Assembly (NCBI RefSeq): GCF_907165205.1
Contig: NC_058197.1
Location: forward strand, 16,298,266-16,362,265
Direction of reading: 5' to 3'
Source of the DNA: Coccinella septempunctata
Lineage: Eukaryota > Arthropoda > Insecta > Coleoptera > Coccinellidae
DNA: 64,000 nucleotides
Under the pieces are notes generated by a model, which saw only the letters and a program-made list of their open reading frames with translations, ran no database searches and was not told the origin of the DNA. Of the stretch, positions 33,213 to 46,400 are shown piece after piece (the first letter of the stretch is position 1; each line of letters starts with the position of its first letter). A program made the translations under genes and the position numbers.

Positions 33213-35594
33213 ATTCCATGCCCCTTCAGCAACGTCTGACGGCCATATCCAGCGCCCAAGAGGCCCCGGAACCGGAAAAACCCGTTCAGACCCTGAAGAG
33301 CCAGCCCTTGTCCCCCACGAAACTGAAGGTGACCAGACAGTCGACCTCCAGATCCCAGCAGCAGCAACAGCAGAAGCCTGCCGGTGGTGAGGTCCAGGAG
33401 CCGGTCAAAGAGGAGATCTGCCTGAAATGGAACACGCACCATTCCAACATGCAGACCGCCTTCCCGGCCCTGCTGAACAAGGAGCAGTATTGCGACGTCA
33501 CCCTAGTCGCCGAAGGAGTATCCTTGAAGTGTCACAAGGTAAATTTACTATTTTCGGTGGAGGAGTCGAAGGTTCAAATTGATTTTGTTTCAGTTGATCC
33601 TTTCGTCGTGTAGCTCTTATTTCGATGAGGTTTTGGAGAAGGTTGTACCGTATCAACACCCGATTATATTCATGAAGGACATTCCATTCAATATCATGAA
33701 AGCTCTCTGCGATTTTATGTACGTTGGTGAGGTCAATATAGTCCAGAGCGACCTGGATCAAATTCTTGCCGTTGGAAATTCCTTGAAGGTATTTATTAGA
33801 CTCAATTAGAATAAGTATTATACATAAAATAACATATATCTTGTAGATCAAAGGTCTGGCCAGCAGATCTGAAGTGAAAAACCCACCAACCGACAATGAT
33901 AACAATACCAGTGAGCCCCAAAAAATCCCGACCAAACAGTCTAAAGCCGGTACGAAACCTACAGTCTCAGAGAAGAATGCCCCGGTGGTGGATGATGTTG
34001 ACATAACGGATCCCCTGGATCTGATGGAACCGACTTACGAAGAAGCTGCCACTCCTGATGTCCCAGCTCCGGTCCTCAAACGAAACGATCAGGCTAGGAA
34101 ATCGACCGGTAGAAGGGTCAGGAAGAGGAAACACGTGGAAGTGGACCATGAACCGGTAAGAAGAATTAGAATTAAATCCCCATTTTTAAATTTCATTGAT
34201 TGGTCCATTTGCAGTCACCACCGGTGTTCCGCATGAGGAAGGGCACCAGATCTAGACCCAACGTGAAGGTTCCCCGGTACTTCAATGCCAATTTTGATAA
34301 TTCTGCACCGGCACCTGCTCCAGAACCCCCAGAGTATCCTGAAACGATAGAGCAGGAGGAGTCCTACATCGACTCCTACATGAATATCTTGGAGCACATT
34401 AAAACCGAACCTTTGGACATCGAAGACGGTCTGATAAGCTTCGAGGAGGAATCGTTCAATCTAGAAATGTCCAATACGGAGACCGATGTGGGGCAGTTGG
34501 ATCAGGTGCCTCAGAGTCAAGAGACGTTGAAAGTGGTGAAAAAGAGGAAACTGTCAAGAACGAGTGCTAGGGCAAAACTGGAAAATCCAGATCCTTTACG
34601 AGATGTTGTTCATGATTCGGAAAAACACACGCCAGTTGGTGAAACGACAGCAGATACTTGTGAAAGGGTTGAAAGTCAAGAAGAAGGTAGCTATAGGGAG
34701 GAAATTTCAGGGCACAACGACACAGGAGGTTCGATCGATGAAGAACGTAGGGATGAATTTGATACACAAGTAGAAACGGAAGGAATGCATATAGAAAACA
34801 GTGATGAAATGGAGTTAGAAAAAGACAGCAATGACCAAATGCAAACAGAGAATAGCGAAGAAGAAGAAATAAACACAGAGAACCCTGAAATAGAAGAAAT
34901 AAACACAGAGAACCCTGAAACAGAAGAAATAAACACAGAGAATACTGATAAAGAAGAAACAGGCGTAGAAAACATAGAAATACAAGTGGAAAATGACAAT
35001 CAGGATATCATGAACATAGAGAACAATGACAATTCAGGGATGAGCAAAATTGTAGAAAACGAATCAGAGAATAGTGACACACAGAACTCCGACGAAGTAA
35101 CCAATATAAATCAGGTGGAAATTAACTCAAATCATGAAACTCAAGTGGATAGTACGATTGGCGAAGAAGGAAACGTTGAGGATGAAATTAGTGAAATAGG
35201 GAAAGGTGAAAATTGTTGCCATGAAATTAGAATCGAGAATAGTTACACGGATGATGCTCAAGAAAATGTTTGTGAATATGAAGGAGTGCCGGGGAGGGAA
35301 GATGACGTTGAAGCGAAGAGTGACGCACAGGAAGACGGTATTAGTGTTGAGAAAGAACAATCAACCTCAGTACCGGAAGAAACGACTGAATTTGACGAAT
35401 GTAACATAGATATGGAAAATATTGTAGTAGCAAGTACCGAAGAAAAATCGATTGATGGTAAGAAACGTTATTTTTCGATTTGTGCAAATTTCAAAAGTAC
35501 ATTGTTATTTCCAGATAAAACTCAGGAAAATGATAGTCCTCAGGAAGGTATTTTAACGAATTCCACAATAGAAGAAGAAAGTAATAACAGCTAA
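33213..35594 (+). CDS. Shared exons: BTB domain and acidic tail
   Basis: Five exons: 33213-33538, 33594-33788, 33847-34155, 34215-35457 and 35515-35594. The first begins with two bases completing a codon from an upstream exon, then SMPLQQRLT. A BTB domain of the insect BAB/tramtrack type covers about residues 69-175 of this part (ICLKWNTHHSNMQTAFPALL, YCDVTLVAEGVSLKCHKLIL, FYVGEV-like FMYVGEVNIVQSDLDQIL, SLKIKGLASR). Such domains dimerise and recruit chromatin factors. Next comes a basic stretch (STGRRVRKRKHVEVDH), then about 400 acidic Glu/Asn/Asp-rich residues with short repeats (EEINTENPE). There are no C-terminal zinc fingers, unlike most BAB-type proteins, which fits the idea that DNA-binding modules are supplied by the upstream exons. 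The 57-base segment 35458-35514 is intron-like but also open. Poly(A) signal AATAAA is at 35722-35727. ATG 33219 could start a BTB-only form. Confidence 0.85.
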
Positions 35595-35721
35595 GTTTAA
35601 ATAGTAAGAAGGGAGGCTACTTCATAAAATTGAACAGAATTATAATTATGTACAAAATGATTTTAAATATAAGTAGATGGTATTTTCTTTTCTGAAGACA
35701 CCTGTTTAATTTTTTTTTTGG

Positions 35722-35727
35722 AATAAA
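35722..35727 (+). terminator. Polyadenylation signal of the BTB gene
   Basis: AATAAA about 130 bases past the stop, after a T-rich run. The convergent ERp29 gene has its own signal at 35876-35881 on minus, leaving about 150 bases between the two. Confidence 0.6.
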
Positions 35728-35875
35728 CTGTTTTATGTTTTTCATTTTGTGGTTTTATTCATGAAAACAAACTCTGTTACACCACAAATCGTAAGCTCCC
35801 AATGGACACTCCTGGTGAAACATCCTTCAAGCAAAGTAAAAAAATATTTAATAACAAAACGAAAACATCGACATA

Positions 35876-35881
35876 TTTATT
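35876..35881 (-). terminator. Polyadenylation signal of wbl/ERp29
   Basis: AATAAA on the minus strand 50 bases past the stop codon. Confidence 0.6.
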
Positions 35882-35930
35882 CAATATAAAATCAAAACAC
35901 GTCAATCAAAATATGAACTGATACAATCAT

Positions 35931-36744
35931 TTATAATTCGTCCTTAGTACCCAGCACATGGAAACTTTTGAGTATATTCAGTCTGTTAGATAAGTCTTGT
36001 TTCTTCTTCTCTTGAATGTTAGATTCCTTAAGTAATTTCTTCAGTCTATTAGTTTCTTGTTTGATGAAGCTTACACCATTAGACAGTACCCTTTTCATAT
36101 ATTTCAGATAGGTTGTCGCTGTATCTTTCTCTTTCTGGAATTGAACATATAAATAGGGAAAATCAACCATTAATATTCATTTCATTCATACAAACCTCAA
36201 CAAGGGAATGTGTTTCCTTTTCAATTTCTTTATATTTTTCATCTTTATCGTCTGCTTTTATGAATTCTTCGGCAAGTTGGTCCATTCTTTCCAAACATCC
36301 TGGAAGACCTATGTAGATATCACTATTATCTTTTACGAAGTTCCTTATCATTTCCGTATCCCATTTATCTTTCACCGGGAAAGACTTGGCTTGGTTCGTA
36401 ACACCGTTAATGAATAACTTCAAGGCTGGAAAGTCTTCTTTCGATTGAATCCCGTACTTTTTGGCCAGTTCTTCATTATCTTTCTCCCCATAATCCTTAA
36501 CTCCGACTTCTCCCACTATTAAGTTTTTATTATCGGCAATTTCTTCTGCGAACTTTGTGAAAACGTCATGTTTCTCGCCATAAGGATAGGCCATGTCAAA
36601 TTTGATGAGTGCAACTTTGAATCTTGAAATGATTTTGTTGAAATTATGCTCGTCCAAGTTAACACATCCTTTACAACATTCTGCAAGCTTTAATGATAAT
36701 AAAATGGAAAATAATACTAGAGAACTTTTCAAGTACGAATACAT
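35931..36744 (-). CDS. wbl: ERp29/Windbeutel, ER-resident PDI-like chaperone
   Basis: Two exons, 36196-36744 and 35931-36134, give 250 residues. A signal peptide occupies about 1-22 (YLKSSLVLFSILLSLKLA). The motif C24-K-G-C27 follows immediately, where fly Windbeutel has a CxxC. A thioredoxin-like b-type domain (about 28-140; VALIKFDMAYPYGEKHDVF, VGVKDYGEKDNEELAKKYG, FPALKLFING) and the all-helical ERp29C domain (about 150-245) follow. The protein ends in the ER-retention signal KDEL. In flies, Windbeutel escorts the sulfotransferase Pipe out of the ER for dorsoventral patterning, while vertebrate ERp29 is a secretory chaperone. Length is typical (about 250-260). The gene is convergent with the BTB gene. 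Confidence 0.95.
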
Positions 36745-37167
36745 GGGTCTTATTTATTTTTTAAAGCTGCTTAAGTTTAGAAATTGTTCTTGCGGTTATT
36801 TGTAGGTTTAATTTTCTACAAATTCTGTTTGACGTGTCTGATTCATTTGAAGTCAATTGATTGTTTACATCGGAGGACACGCAAGAGGCTACGATTGGTG
36901 ATTTTGACATTTAATGACCTAACGGCCATCTCTTAGTCAACATTCCAAAGTTTTCCACTACTTTCCAGTACTGTACAGAATTCTAATTAATAAAGACGAT
37001 TTGATTGCAGATATCTGTACAACGGAAGGTAGCTTTCGTTACACACCTACTAGGTGGCGCTACAATAGAATTTATAGGGATTGAGTATGATGTGTTGCCT
37101 ATAACGATATTTTAAAGGCGCTTTTCACCTTTGTCGATTTTCCGTCTAGAATGGAAAAACCTGTGTT
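36745..37167. other. Promoter side of wbl and left flank of the tandem array
   Basis: No coding sequence. The segment 37085-37165 (GATGTGTTGCCTATAACG, AGGCGCTTTTCACC) has a diverged counterpart just beyond the array at about 40.66-40.76 kb, so the array sits inside a larger duplicated unit. Confidence 0.45.
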
Positions 37168-40100
37168 CATATTGAAGTGCCGTACATGTTTTCTGTATAA
37201 TTCGAGGTCTCTGATTCCAAGTCTGAGCTCAGTTTTGACGAAAAAAATTTATTTCGGCTGCTAGGGCCTACTGAAATTTCAGCCCTTCAAAGGGGCGTAA
37301 AACGAAAAATAATTCACTTGAAGAAGAACCGATTGCAGTTTCGGATAGAGAAGAGCCTAATTAAACTATATTTTCAATTTCAAAACGATACGAAAAAAAA
37401 AGCATTTTCGGCCAAAAATTTTCATGATGGATTGAAGATCATAATTACAAGTAGTTTCTAGTCATGTTGGAATATTTTCAAAAATGTCTGAAGAAAAATG
37501 TGCTTTTAATCCTTGATCCAGATTACGTTGGATTGAAGATGATGTTGTTAGATATGTCTCTAGTCATGGAGCAATATTTTCAAGAATGTCTAAAGAAGAA
37601 CCTTCTATTTTCATCTTTGCGTCTTGTGTTTTTTTCGATCGGATTCAGAAAACCAACTCTTAGATATTGAAGTGCCGTACATGTTTTCTGGATAATTCGA
37701 GGTCCCTGATTCCAAATCTGAGCTCAGTTTTAAAGAAAAAAATTTATTTCGGCTGCTATAGCCCTTCAAAGTTTCAGCCCTTCAAAGGGGCGTAAAACGA
37801 AAAATAATGCACTTGAAGAAGAACCGATTGCAGTTTCTGATAGAGCAAAGCCTAATTAAACTATATTTGCAATTTCAAGACGATACGAAAAAAAAGCATT
37901 TTCGGCCAAAATTTTACGCCCCTTTGAAGGGGCGTAAAACGAAAAATAATTCACTTGAAGAAGAACCGATTGCAGTTTCGGGTAGAGAATAGCCTAATTA
38001 AACTATAATTTTAATTTCAAGACGATACGAAAAAAAAAGCATTTTAGGCCAAAAATTTTCATGATGTATAGTCTTGCGTTTTTTTCGATCGGAATCAAAA
38101 ATCCAACTTTTAGATATTGAAGTACCGTACATGTTTTCTGGATAATTCGAGGTTCCTGATTCCAAATCTGAGCTCAGTTTTGAAGAAAAAAATTTATTTC
38201 GGCTGCTATGGCCCTTCAAAGTTTCAGCCCTTCAAAGGGGCGTAAAACGAAAAATAATTCACTTGAAGAAGATCCGATTGCAGTTTCGGATAGAGAAGAG
38301 CCTAATTAAACTACGTTTTCAATTTCAAGACGATACGAAAAAAAAGCATTTTCGGCCAAAAATTTTCATGATGGATTGAAGATCATAATAACAAGTAGTT
38401 TCTAGTCATGTTGGAATATTTTCAGAAATGTCTGAAGAAAAATGTGCTTTCAATCCTTGATCCAGATTGCGTTGGATTGAAGATCAAGTTGTTAGATATG
38501 TCTCTAGTCATGGAGCAATATTTTCAAGAATGTCTAAAGAAGAACCTTCTATTTTCATCTTTGCGTCTTGTGTTTTTTTCGATCGGAATCGAAAATCCAA
38601 CTCTTAGATATTGAAGTGCCGTACATGTTTTCTGGATAATTCGAGGTCCCTGATTCCAAATCTGAGCTCAGTTTTAAAGAAAAAAATTTATTTCGGCTGC
38701 TATAGCCCTTCAAAGTTTCAGCCCTTCAAAGGGGCGTAAAACGAAAAATAATGCACTTGAAGAAGAACCGATTGCAGTTTCTGATAGAGCAAAGCCTAAT
38801 TAAACTATATTTGCAATTTCAAGACGATACGAAAAAAAAGCATTTTCGGCCAAAATTTTACGCCCCTTTGAAGGGGCGTAAAACGAAAAATAATTCACTT
38901 GAAGAAGAACCGATTGCAGTTTCGGGTAGAGAATAGCCTAATTAAACTATAATTTTAATTTCAAGACGATACGAAAAAAAAAGCATTTTAGGCCAAAAAT
39001 TTTCATGATGTATAGTCTTGCGTTTTTTTCGATCGGAATCAAAAATCCAACTTTTAGATATTGAAGTACCGTACATGTTTTCTGGATAATTCGAGGTTCC
39101 TGATTCCAAATCTGAGCTCAGTTTTGAAGAAAAAAATTTATTTCGGCTGCTATGGCCCTTCAAAGTTTCAGCCCTTCAGAGGGGCGTAAAACGAAAAATA
39201 ATTCACTTGAAGAAGATCCGATTGCAGTTTCGGATAGAGAAGAGCCTAATTAAACTACGTTTTCAATTTCAAGACGATACGAAAAAAAAAGCATTTTCGG
39301 CCAAAAATTTTCATGATGGATTGAAGATCATAATAACAAGTAGTTTCTAGTCATGTTGGAATATTTTCAGAAATGTCTGAAGAAAAATGTGCTTTCAATC
39401 CTTGATCCAGATTGCGTTGGATTGAAGATCAAGTTGTTAGATATGTCTCTAGTCATGGAGCAATATTTTCAAGAATGTCTAAAGAAGAACCTTCTATTTT
39501 CATCTTTGCGTCTTGTGTTTTTTTCGATCGGAATCGAAAATCCAACTCTTAGATATTGAAGTGCCGTACATGTTTTCTGGATAATTCGAGGTCCCTGATT
39601 CCAAATCTGAGCTCAGTTTTAAAGAAAAAAATTTATTTCGGCTGCTATAGCCCTTCAAAGTTTCAGCCCTTCAAAGGGGCGTAAAACGAAAAATAATGCA
39701 CTTGAAGAAGAACCGATTGCAGTTTCTGATAGAGCAAAGCCTAATTAAACTATATTTGCAATTTCAAGACGATACGAAAAAAAAGCATTTTCGGCCAAAA
39801 TTTTACGCCCCTTTGAAGGGGCGTAAAACGAAAAATAATTCACTTGAAGAAGAACCGATTGCAGTTTCGGGTAGAGAATAGCCTAATTAAACTATAATTT
39901 TAATTTCAAGACGATACGAAAAAAAAAGCATTTTAGGCCAAAAATTTTCATGATGTATAGTCTTGCGTTTTTTTCGATCGGAATCAAAAATCCAACTTTT
40001 AGATATTGAAGTGCCGTACATGTTTTCTGGATAATTCGAGGTCCCTGATTCCAAATCTGAACTCAGTTTTGAAGAAAAAAATTTATTTCGGCTGCTATGG

Positions 40101-40860
40101 CCCTTCAAAGTTTCAGCCCTTCAAAGGGGCGTAAAACGAAAAATAATTCACTTGAAGAAGAACCGATTGCAGTTTCGGATAGAGAAGAGCCTAGTTAAAC
40201 TACGTTTTCAATTTCAAGACGATACGAAAAAAAAGCATTTTCGTCCAAAAATTTTCAATATGGATTGAAGATCATAATAACAGGTAGTTTCTAGTCATGT
40301 TGGAATATTTTCAGAAATGTCTGAAGAAAAATGTGCTTTTAATCCTTGATCCAGATAGCGTTGGATTGAAGATCAAGTTGTCCGATAGGTCTCTAGTCAT
40401 GGAGCAATATTTTCAAGAATGTCTAAAGAAGAATCATCTATTTTCATCTTTGCGTCTTGTGTTTTTTTCGATCGGATTCAGAAAACCAACTCTTAGATAT
40501 TGAAGTGCCGTACATGTTTTCTGGATAATTCGAGGTCCCTGATTCCAAATCTGAGCTTAGTTTTGACAAAAAAAATTATTTCGGCTGTTTTTGCTCAATC
40601 ATTTTTCTGCCCCTGACAACCAGTGCCTGCAACTGCACATACATGGTTATTCTGGCAGAGCAATATGATATGTTGCCTATGCAGATGTTTTCTAGGCGCT
40701 GTTCAACCACTTTCATATTTTCGTTCAAAATGAATGAACCTGTCTCCATTTTCAAAAGCCGTACATGTTTTCTAGATAATTCGAAGTCCCTGATTCCAAA
40801 TCTGAGCTCAGTTTTGACGAAAAAAATTTATTTCGGCTGCTGTAGCCCACTACTTTTTTC
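37168..40860 (+). repeat. Tandem array with unit of about 944 bases (higher-order)
   Basis: TCATGTTGGAATATTTTCA recurs near 37462, 38406, 39351 and 40295, a period of 944-945 bases. Each unit has two related halves of about 450 and 490 bases, both starting GTACATGTTTTCTGGATAAT. The copies from 38.4-39.34 and 39.35-40.29 kb are almost identical, while the outer partial copies are diverged, so amplification or conversion in the middle was recent. A near-palindrome, TTTTACGCCCCTTTGAAGGG followed by GCGTAAAA, recurs once per unit (first near 37912). Short frames of 60-73 codons repeat with the unit, but look like by-products of the repeat. Confidence 0.9.
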
Positions 40861-43433
40861 GATCTTCAGAATACCGATTGTAGTTTCTTAGATAGCAGAG
40901 CATAATGAAACTAACTTTTTCGCAAAATTCGACGAATTATGACCATTTTTTCGATCGAAATCGAAAATCCAAGTTAAGGATACACATGGACAAGAGGGAT
41001 GCTCCCTTCAGTATTTTCACAGGGCTCCTCACTCAAATTTCTTCCACATATGTTTCCCCTTCAATCGGAACACCCCACACTTCAGAAATGAAACAATAAA
41101 ATACAAATAAACCAATAATTTATTTGCGAAAAAAAAAACATTTGGTGCAATGAAAATTTCTAATATATGACAATGCCAACATGGCATAAAGGATTGTTTT
41201 ATAAAAAACGCTTATATTCCAAGCCAGATTACACAATCTTCAACATCTGCGATCGGAATATCAGGTTTCGTTATACAATTCAGGATCATATATAACCGAG
41301 ACAAACTCAGCGGAACAGAGAAGAGAAAAAAATTAAAAAAAAGGTGCCAAATATTGGACAATACAGATTTTTGAAACTAGAATCATACTTTGAACAAATA
41401 TTACGTTGATAAGGCACCTTAGTAGAATGTTCTGTCCAATCACGATTCATAAGATAGTCGTGGGTTTTTTTAATAAATAAATCGTATTGGTCAGGGATCG
41501 TTATAAAAAAAAAGATTCACAAAAATCACATCGGTATGACAAATGAAACAACTGAATACAAAAAAATTTGAGATATGACAGGTGTAAAAATTTCGATAAG
41601 TAAGAATGAAAGGTCTGATAGGAAAATATCAATCACTCGTACAGTGTGTCCGTTTTTTAAACTTATAATTAATTCATAGAAAGGCAATGTTTATTCCCTT
41701 ATGTGACTAGCGATTGGACTACACCAGTTCAACAACTCCAACAATTTTCCGAACAAACAGTTTTCATTCTTGCTTAGCGATGACAAATCATCACCTGAGT
41801 CTTTTTCTCAATTTCCGATACTTTATTACTTATAATCGAATAAGTTTCCCTTCGTCGAGCCCATCCTGAGGGGATGTCTGAACAAGGGGAAGAATAATTA
41901 AAAATGGAATGGGAATGTATGATTTCTTTACTGAAATGTCCTTTCACTAAAGTGAAACTCAAGTGGACAAAATGGTTTCGCGGTAGAAAAAATAATTCCA
42001 ACAAAATCGATTTGAAAAAGAAAAAATTTTCATTGTATTAATACAATAGTTGAAAATAAAGCAGGAATAGAGAGCTGCTTCATTCCAAGAAGAATACACA
42101 TAATACTCCGATCATTCTTGGTTACGATGTGAACCAACCGGATAAAAACAGTTGGTTCATATCGATATACTTGAAAAACGAACAGAATACTTATATACAA
42201 TGAATTGAATAAATCCTAACTATTTTTTTTTTGTGTGTGAAGTTCTCGTATTAAGGGGAACCTTAACAAATTATAAAAACAAATAATTAAATCTAAAATA
42301 GATAAATTAACAATTTCGAGTAACTAACAAGGGCGGTGTTCCAAAGATTCCAAAATATCATCAGCTAATAAAATTGGTGTGTTTTTCCCTTTTAAAATCT
42401 ACGTGAAATTGTTTGTTAAGGTTGATCCTTCGATAACATCCTGTTTAAATTGTAAAAAATCGTTTTAATTCACATCGCCTGATGATCTTCTCTCCCAACA
42501 AGTCAATCTTAGACAAAACTCAAACGGTCAAAGTGAGTGGTCACTTCGTACAAGTCAAAAAGTTTTCTTGTCAAATTCAGAAAACCAAACGAATCATTTA
42601 TGCTTTTAAAAAATATAATAACGCCATTTCCATAATTGGAATAAAATCAGAGCAGTTTTTTTCGAATATCTTTGACGGTACGCAGCACTTCATGTCATCG
42701 GCATGTTCTAACCTAAAACCCGGTGGCCCAAGCGACAAGAAATCGAGAAACCCAACGAACCCAACAAATTTTTCCAGTGTGATGTTTCAATAATTTAAAA
42801 TCAATAATTGTACAGTCGGTTCGTTCGGGTTTCTCTCATTCCAGAGGCTTGATCCTACGATGAACTAATTTTAACCTTCTCAATATTAATATGGCAAAGA
42901 TTATCAAGGATCACACTCACATCCGAATTTTGAATAACTGTCAAGAATGAAAATTAAGTTATAACGGGAGGGGACTAAAATCCCAAAACTACATTCCATA
43001 ACAATTCCATACGGGATGTGTAAAACGAATGAACCAAACGATAAAATGTTCGTTACCTCTTTATTGCTGAAGGAAAAACTCGTCCTCACCCATTGGCAAA
43101 AATCGAAGGGTTCTGGAGGTCTCCGGCGTTGCCAATGCGAGAGACCATCGTCAGTTCAGTGGGACCATTGCCATTGTCTTGTTCTAATCCGTCAGATGCC
43201 CTCCATCGTCCACCTCTCGACTGTAAGAAAAACACACCAAACCCTAGGTTTTCAACAATTAGGAACTATACAGACAATCCTCGCGTCAAGGAGGGACCCA
43301 GAAAACCATCAGAACACCGTTTTTTATTTGACCGTCGTCGGTCTTAGGGACGAGATGAAGTGAAATTCAATAATTTTTTTTTTTTATTTTAATTGAAACT
43401 AGCGCGCACGTCACTCCCACCCCGCGTTCAACG
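40861..43433. other. 3' side of ataxin-2
   Basis: About 2.6 kb without a supportable gene. The part next to 43433 is probably ataxin-2 3' untranslated sequence; its extent is unknown. AATAAA-type signals on minus occur, for example, near 43383, and many further ones lie beyond. Confidence 0.4.
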
Positions 43434-46400
43434 CTATGCCGGGCCCTGGTGCACCTGGTGCTGCTGGTTGTGCAGGATTAGGGGGATGGGATGCTGGGGT
43501 GGCGGCACCTGCGGCAGATACTGCATCCCTTGCAGCATGTGCGGCTGCGGGATTATGTTGCACATTGGCAGATACTGATGCGTCTGGACGCCTCCTTGGG
43601 GGGGCGGGGCCGCCTGGTACTGCTGGGGCGGGGCCTGCGGCGGCTGGCCCTGCGCGTACTGCGGCTGGCCGCCGCCCTGGGACTGCTGCGGCGGCAGGTA
43701 CTGCAGCTGCGGCGGCGCGTCGTACATCCTGACGCCGTGCATCTGGTGGTAGGTGGCGGGGTTGATGCCCGCCGACTGGTAGACGAACTGGCCGAGCGGC
43801 GCCGGGGCCAGGAGAGGCTGGCCAGTTGCGGCAGCGACCTGCATCTGGGACATCTGCGACAAGCATTCGCCGCCTCTTATCTGGCCCGCAGGTACTGCAA
43901 AAAAAAACGGAGAAATGCGTTTAGAAATGTGAATAACATCCATTCAATAATCGATTCTATGAAATCCGAGGCCAAAAACACTACGCTCTATGGGCCGAAT
44001 CTGTCCTACCCACCCCTGTCATACCATAGAAATAGTCGTTGTGTCAGGCGTGGAGTTTATTCTATGTTGTTTGATCGTTTTTTCTGGTTCTGTTCTTACA
44101 TTTATGGTTTCGTCACAGAACACCTCAGGAACTAAAATGTTCTGTGCTAAAATCAATCAAATCTTTTGAACTCTATGTGAAGTCACAGTATTTTCAATAA
44201 TCAACTTTGACACAGTAATATTGTTCTGTGACGAAACCATCAATGTTATTGACAAAACACAGAATCCCACATTATGTCAAAAAACCTGCACAATAAATAT
44301 TTTTCATCATATATAGCTTTTCCAATGATTGTTTACATAGATTGTTTAATGATTAAGGAACAAATATAATTGAAAAAAAACTTTTCCAGTGTTTCGTCTA
44401 ATACTCACAAGGTTGGCAAGCATTTCCGAACCCGTCCAATGAATATGTTGATAGGTTGAGAAGTCAACGAACAACAAAATCCACAATGGAATTTTTACCT
44501 GTGACTGGTTTCGCGATCAGAATCCTCAGACAAAGCAGAATTGTGTAACAATACTGAGAGTTGTCGAAAATTCCAGGCAAAGAGTAGAATTTGACATTAC
44601 ATGAACGACAAAAAATCTTTTATCCACCAGCTTACAACTGTATTTTTAATGATTCAATTGATTAATACTTTTCTCAATCATGTTCTGGGCCATTTTTAAT
44701 GAGTTTGATCACTCTGTTCGATTCAAACTGTCACCCATATCACCAAGCAAAAAAATTCGCTTACCGAGTGCTCCAACACCTTCTACAGACCATACAAAAA
44801 TATTGAAATAAAAAAAAAGTTCTCACAATACGAGAAAAAGAAAAGTGAACCCTAATTCATGCTTCATTCTATCCTAAAGAATTTCTCAAATGCATGTCTT
44901 TCGACCAGTCAAAGCCATCTGCCATTCGACATGAACCAAACTACATGTCTCCCACATTCGGGGGGATGGATGGAACAACGCACAGCTCATTGCAAGAGAG
45001 TAGAGAGAGAGAGGAAGGAAGCATTTATCGGTATCAAACTACAACAACATCAACTAAAATCTCAATTCGAACAAAAAGGGTTTTGTGGAACCTCACCTTT
45101 TATTCTGATCAGGCAGGGCCCCATCTTGATAGCTATGCAAACAATCAAATCATGAACATTTGGAAAATAATCTACACTAAAGAAATTCGAACAGAAACTG
45201 AGAATTTCACGGCCTGCTAGGCAAATTTTCCATTTGATCTAATAAAAAATCTAGATAGAAATGAGCTACTATCTGAGAAAAAGCACATATATGTGCCAGA
45301 CACCAGATATGGTGAAAATAAACACTTAATTCAAGCTTTAACAAAATGGGAATTACTCTGTTATTATCTTGAGTGGAATTATCACATTAGAATTCATTAA
45401 AAACTCATATAGACTTCTGATTCTCTAGACATGCATTCAAAAATTCCCAACGCTCTAATAAGATGACACCAAAGTTACGAAAATTACATTTAAATCTGAA
45501 CTCAAGTGCTTCAGTTATATACAGGGTTTCACGCTGAGTGTTTACCGGACGTATCTAGAGAACCGAATGATATTCATTCCTGAATCTTACATCTTGCGTT
45601 AGACACCCTATATAATTAGTAGAGACAGGCACATCGGAAAGAAAAAATACAGAATAACTTTAATACCTTCACTTCGTTAAAAGCAGTCAGTTGGTCATGA
45701 AATGATTTACTATTTACCAACACCTACTTGTTTACGCTGCAAAAATGCCACAAAGTGTTTGAAAAAACAAAAAAAAAGAGTATCAAGAACTATTTTGAAT
45801 TAAAATCTGCTTTGAAAAATGAACACGTCAGTATTGGTGCACTACTTGATAATGTGAAGGATTAATTGGAATATAACAGACATCACTGTTCAAAATTTTA
45901 AAATGTGAATGAACTGATCTATTGTATTTTCCAAAGATTGATCTGTTTCCTGCTTCGTTGCCAAAGTGCCTATCTCGACCTTGTGTACTCTTAAACCGTA
46001 ATGAGATTGTCGATTGTTTTCTACTTGATCAAGGTGGTTACCTTGAAAAAAAAAAAAGTTTTAACACTTACACTTCCTCATCCTATTACCCTGAGGCTGC
46101 TGAACGGGGTACTGAGCCTGACTGGGCATCATATAACCCATGGGCACGATCATGGACGTGGGCGGCTGACCCATCGGCCCGTTCATCGTGGTGGAAATAA
46201 ACTGAGGATGGCTAGGCGTCTGCGGCGTGTGAGGCCTACTCAGCGAGGGCGTACTAGGAGACCTAGAATTAAAACTGCATACAGAGTTTAATACACCCCG
46301 TCCAGTTCGTTTCCTATTGCCGACATACTTATTGTAACTGTCTACAGACCTCGGCATGAAAGGTTTGGCGGCCGGGTTCAAGACGAATTCCTTGGCGTTA

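Noticed and set aside
33219..35594. BTB exons as a stand-alone gene starting at ATG 33219
   Set aside because: Possible as a minor form, but the exon begins exactly at a strong acceptor and three upstream exons fit its phase, so a 5'-spliced origin is preferred.
37464..40503. Repeated 68-codon frame (MLEYFQKCLKKN..) in every unit of the tandem array
   Set aside because: It is conserved only because the DNA repeats; no promoter, domain or coding-specific substitution pattern that I can see by eye.
42482..42793. Plus-strand frame of 103 codons
   Set aside because: Lies antisense to probable ataxin-2 3' sequence, Lys/Asn/Ser-rich with no recognisable domain; chance frame in AT-rich DNA.
43436..44135. 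Long plus-strand frames rich in Ala/Gly/Leu/Arg
   Set aside because: Antisense shadows of the GC-rich last exon of ataxin-2.
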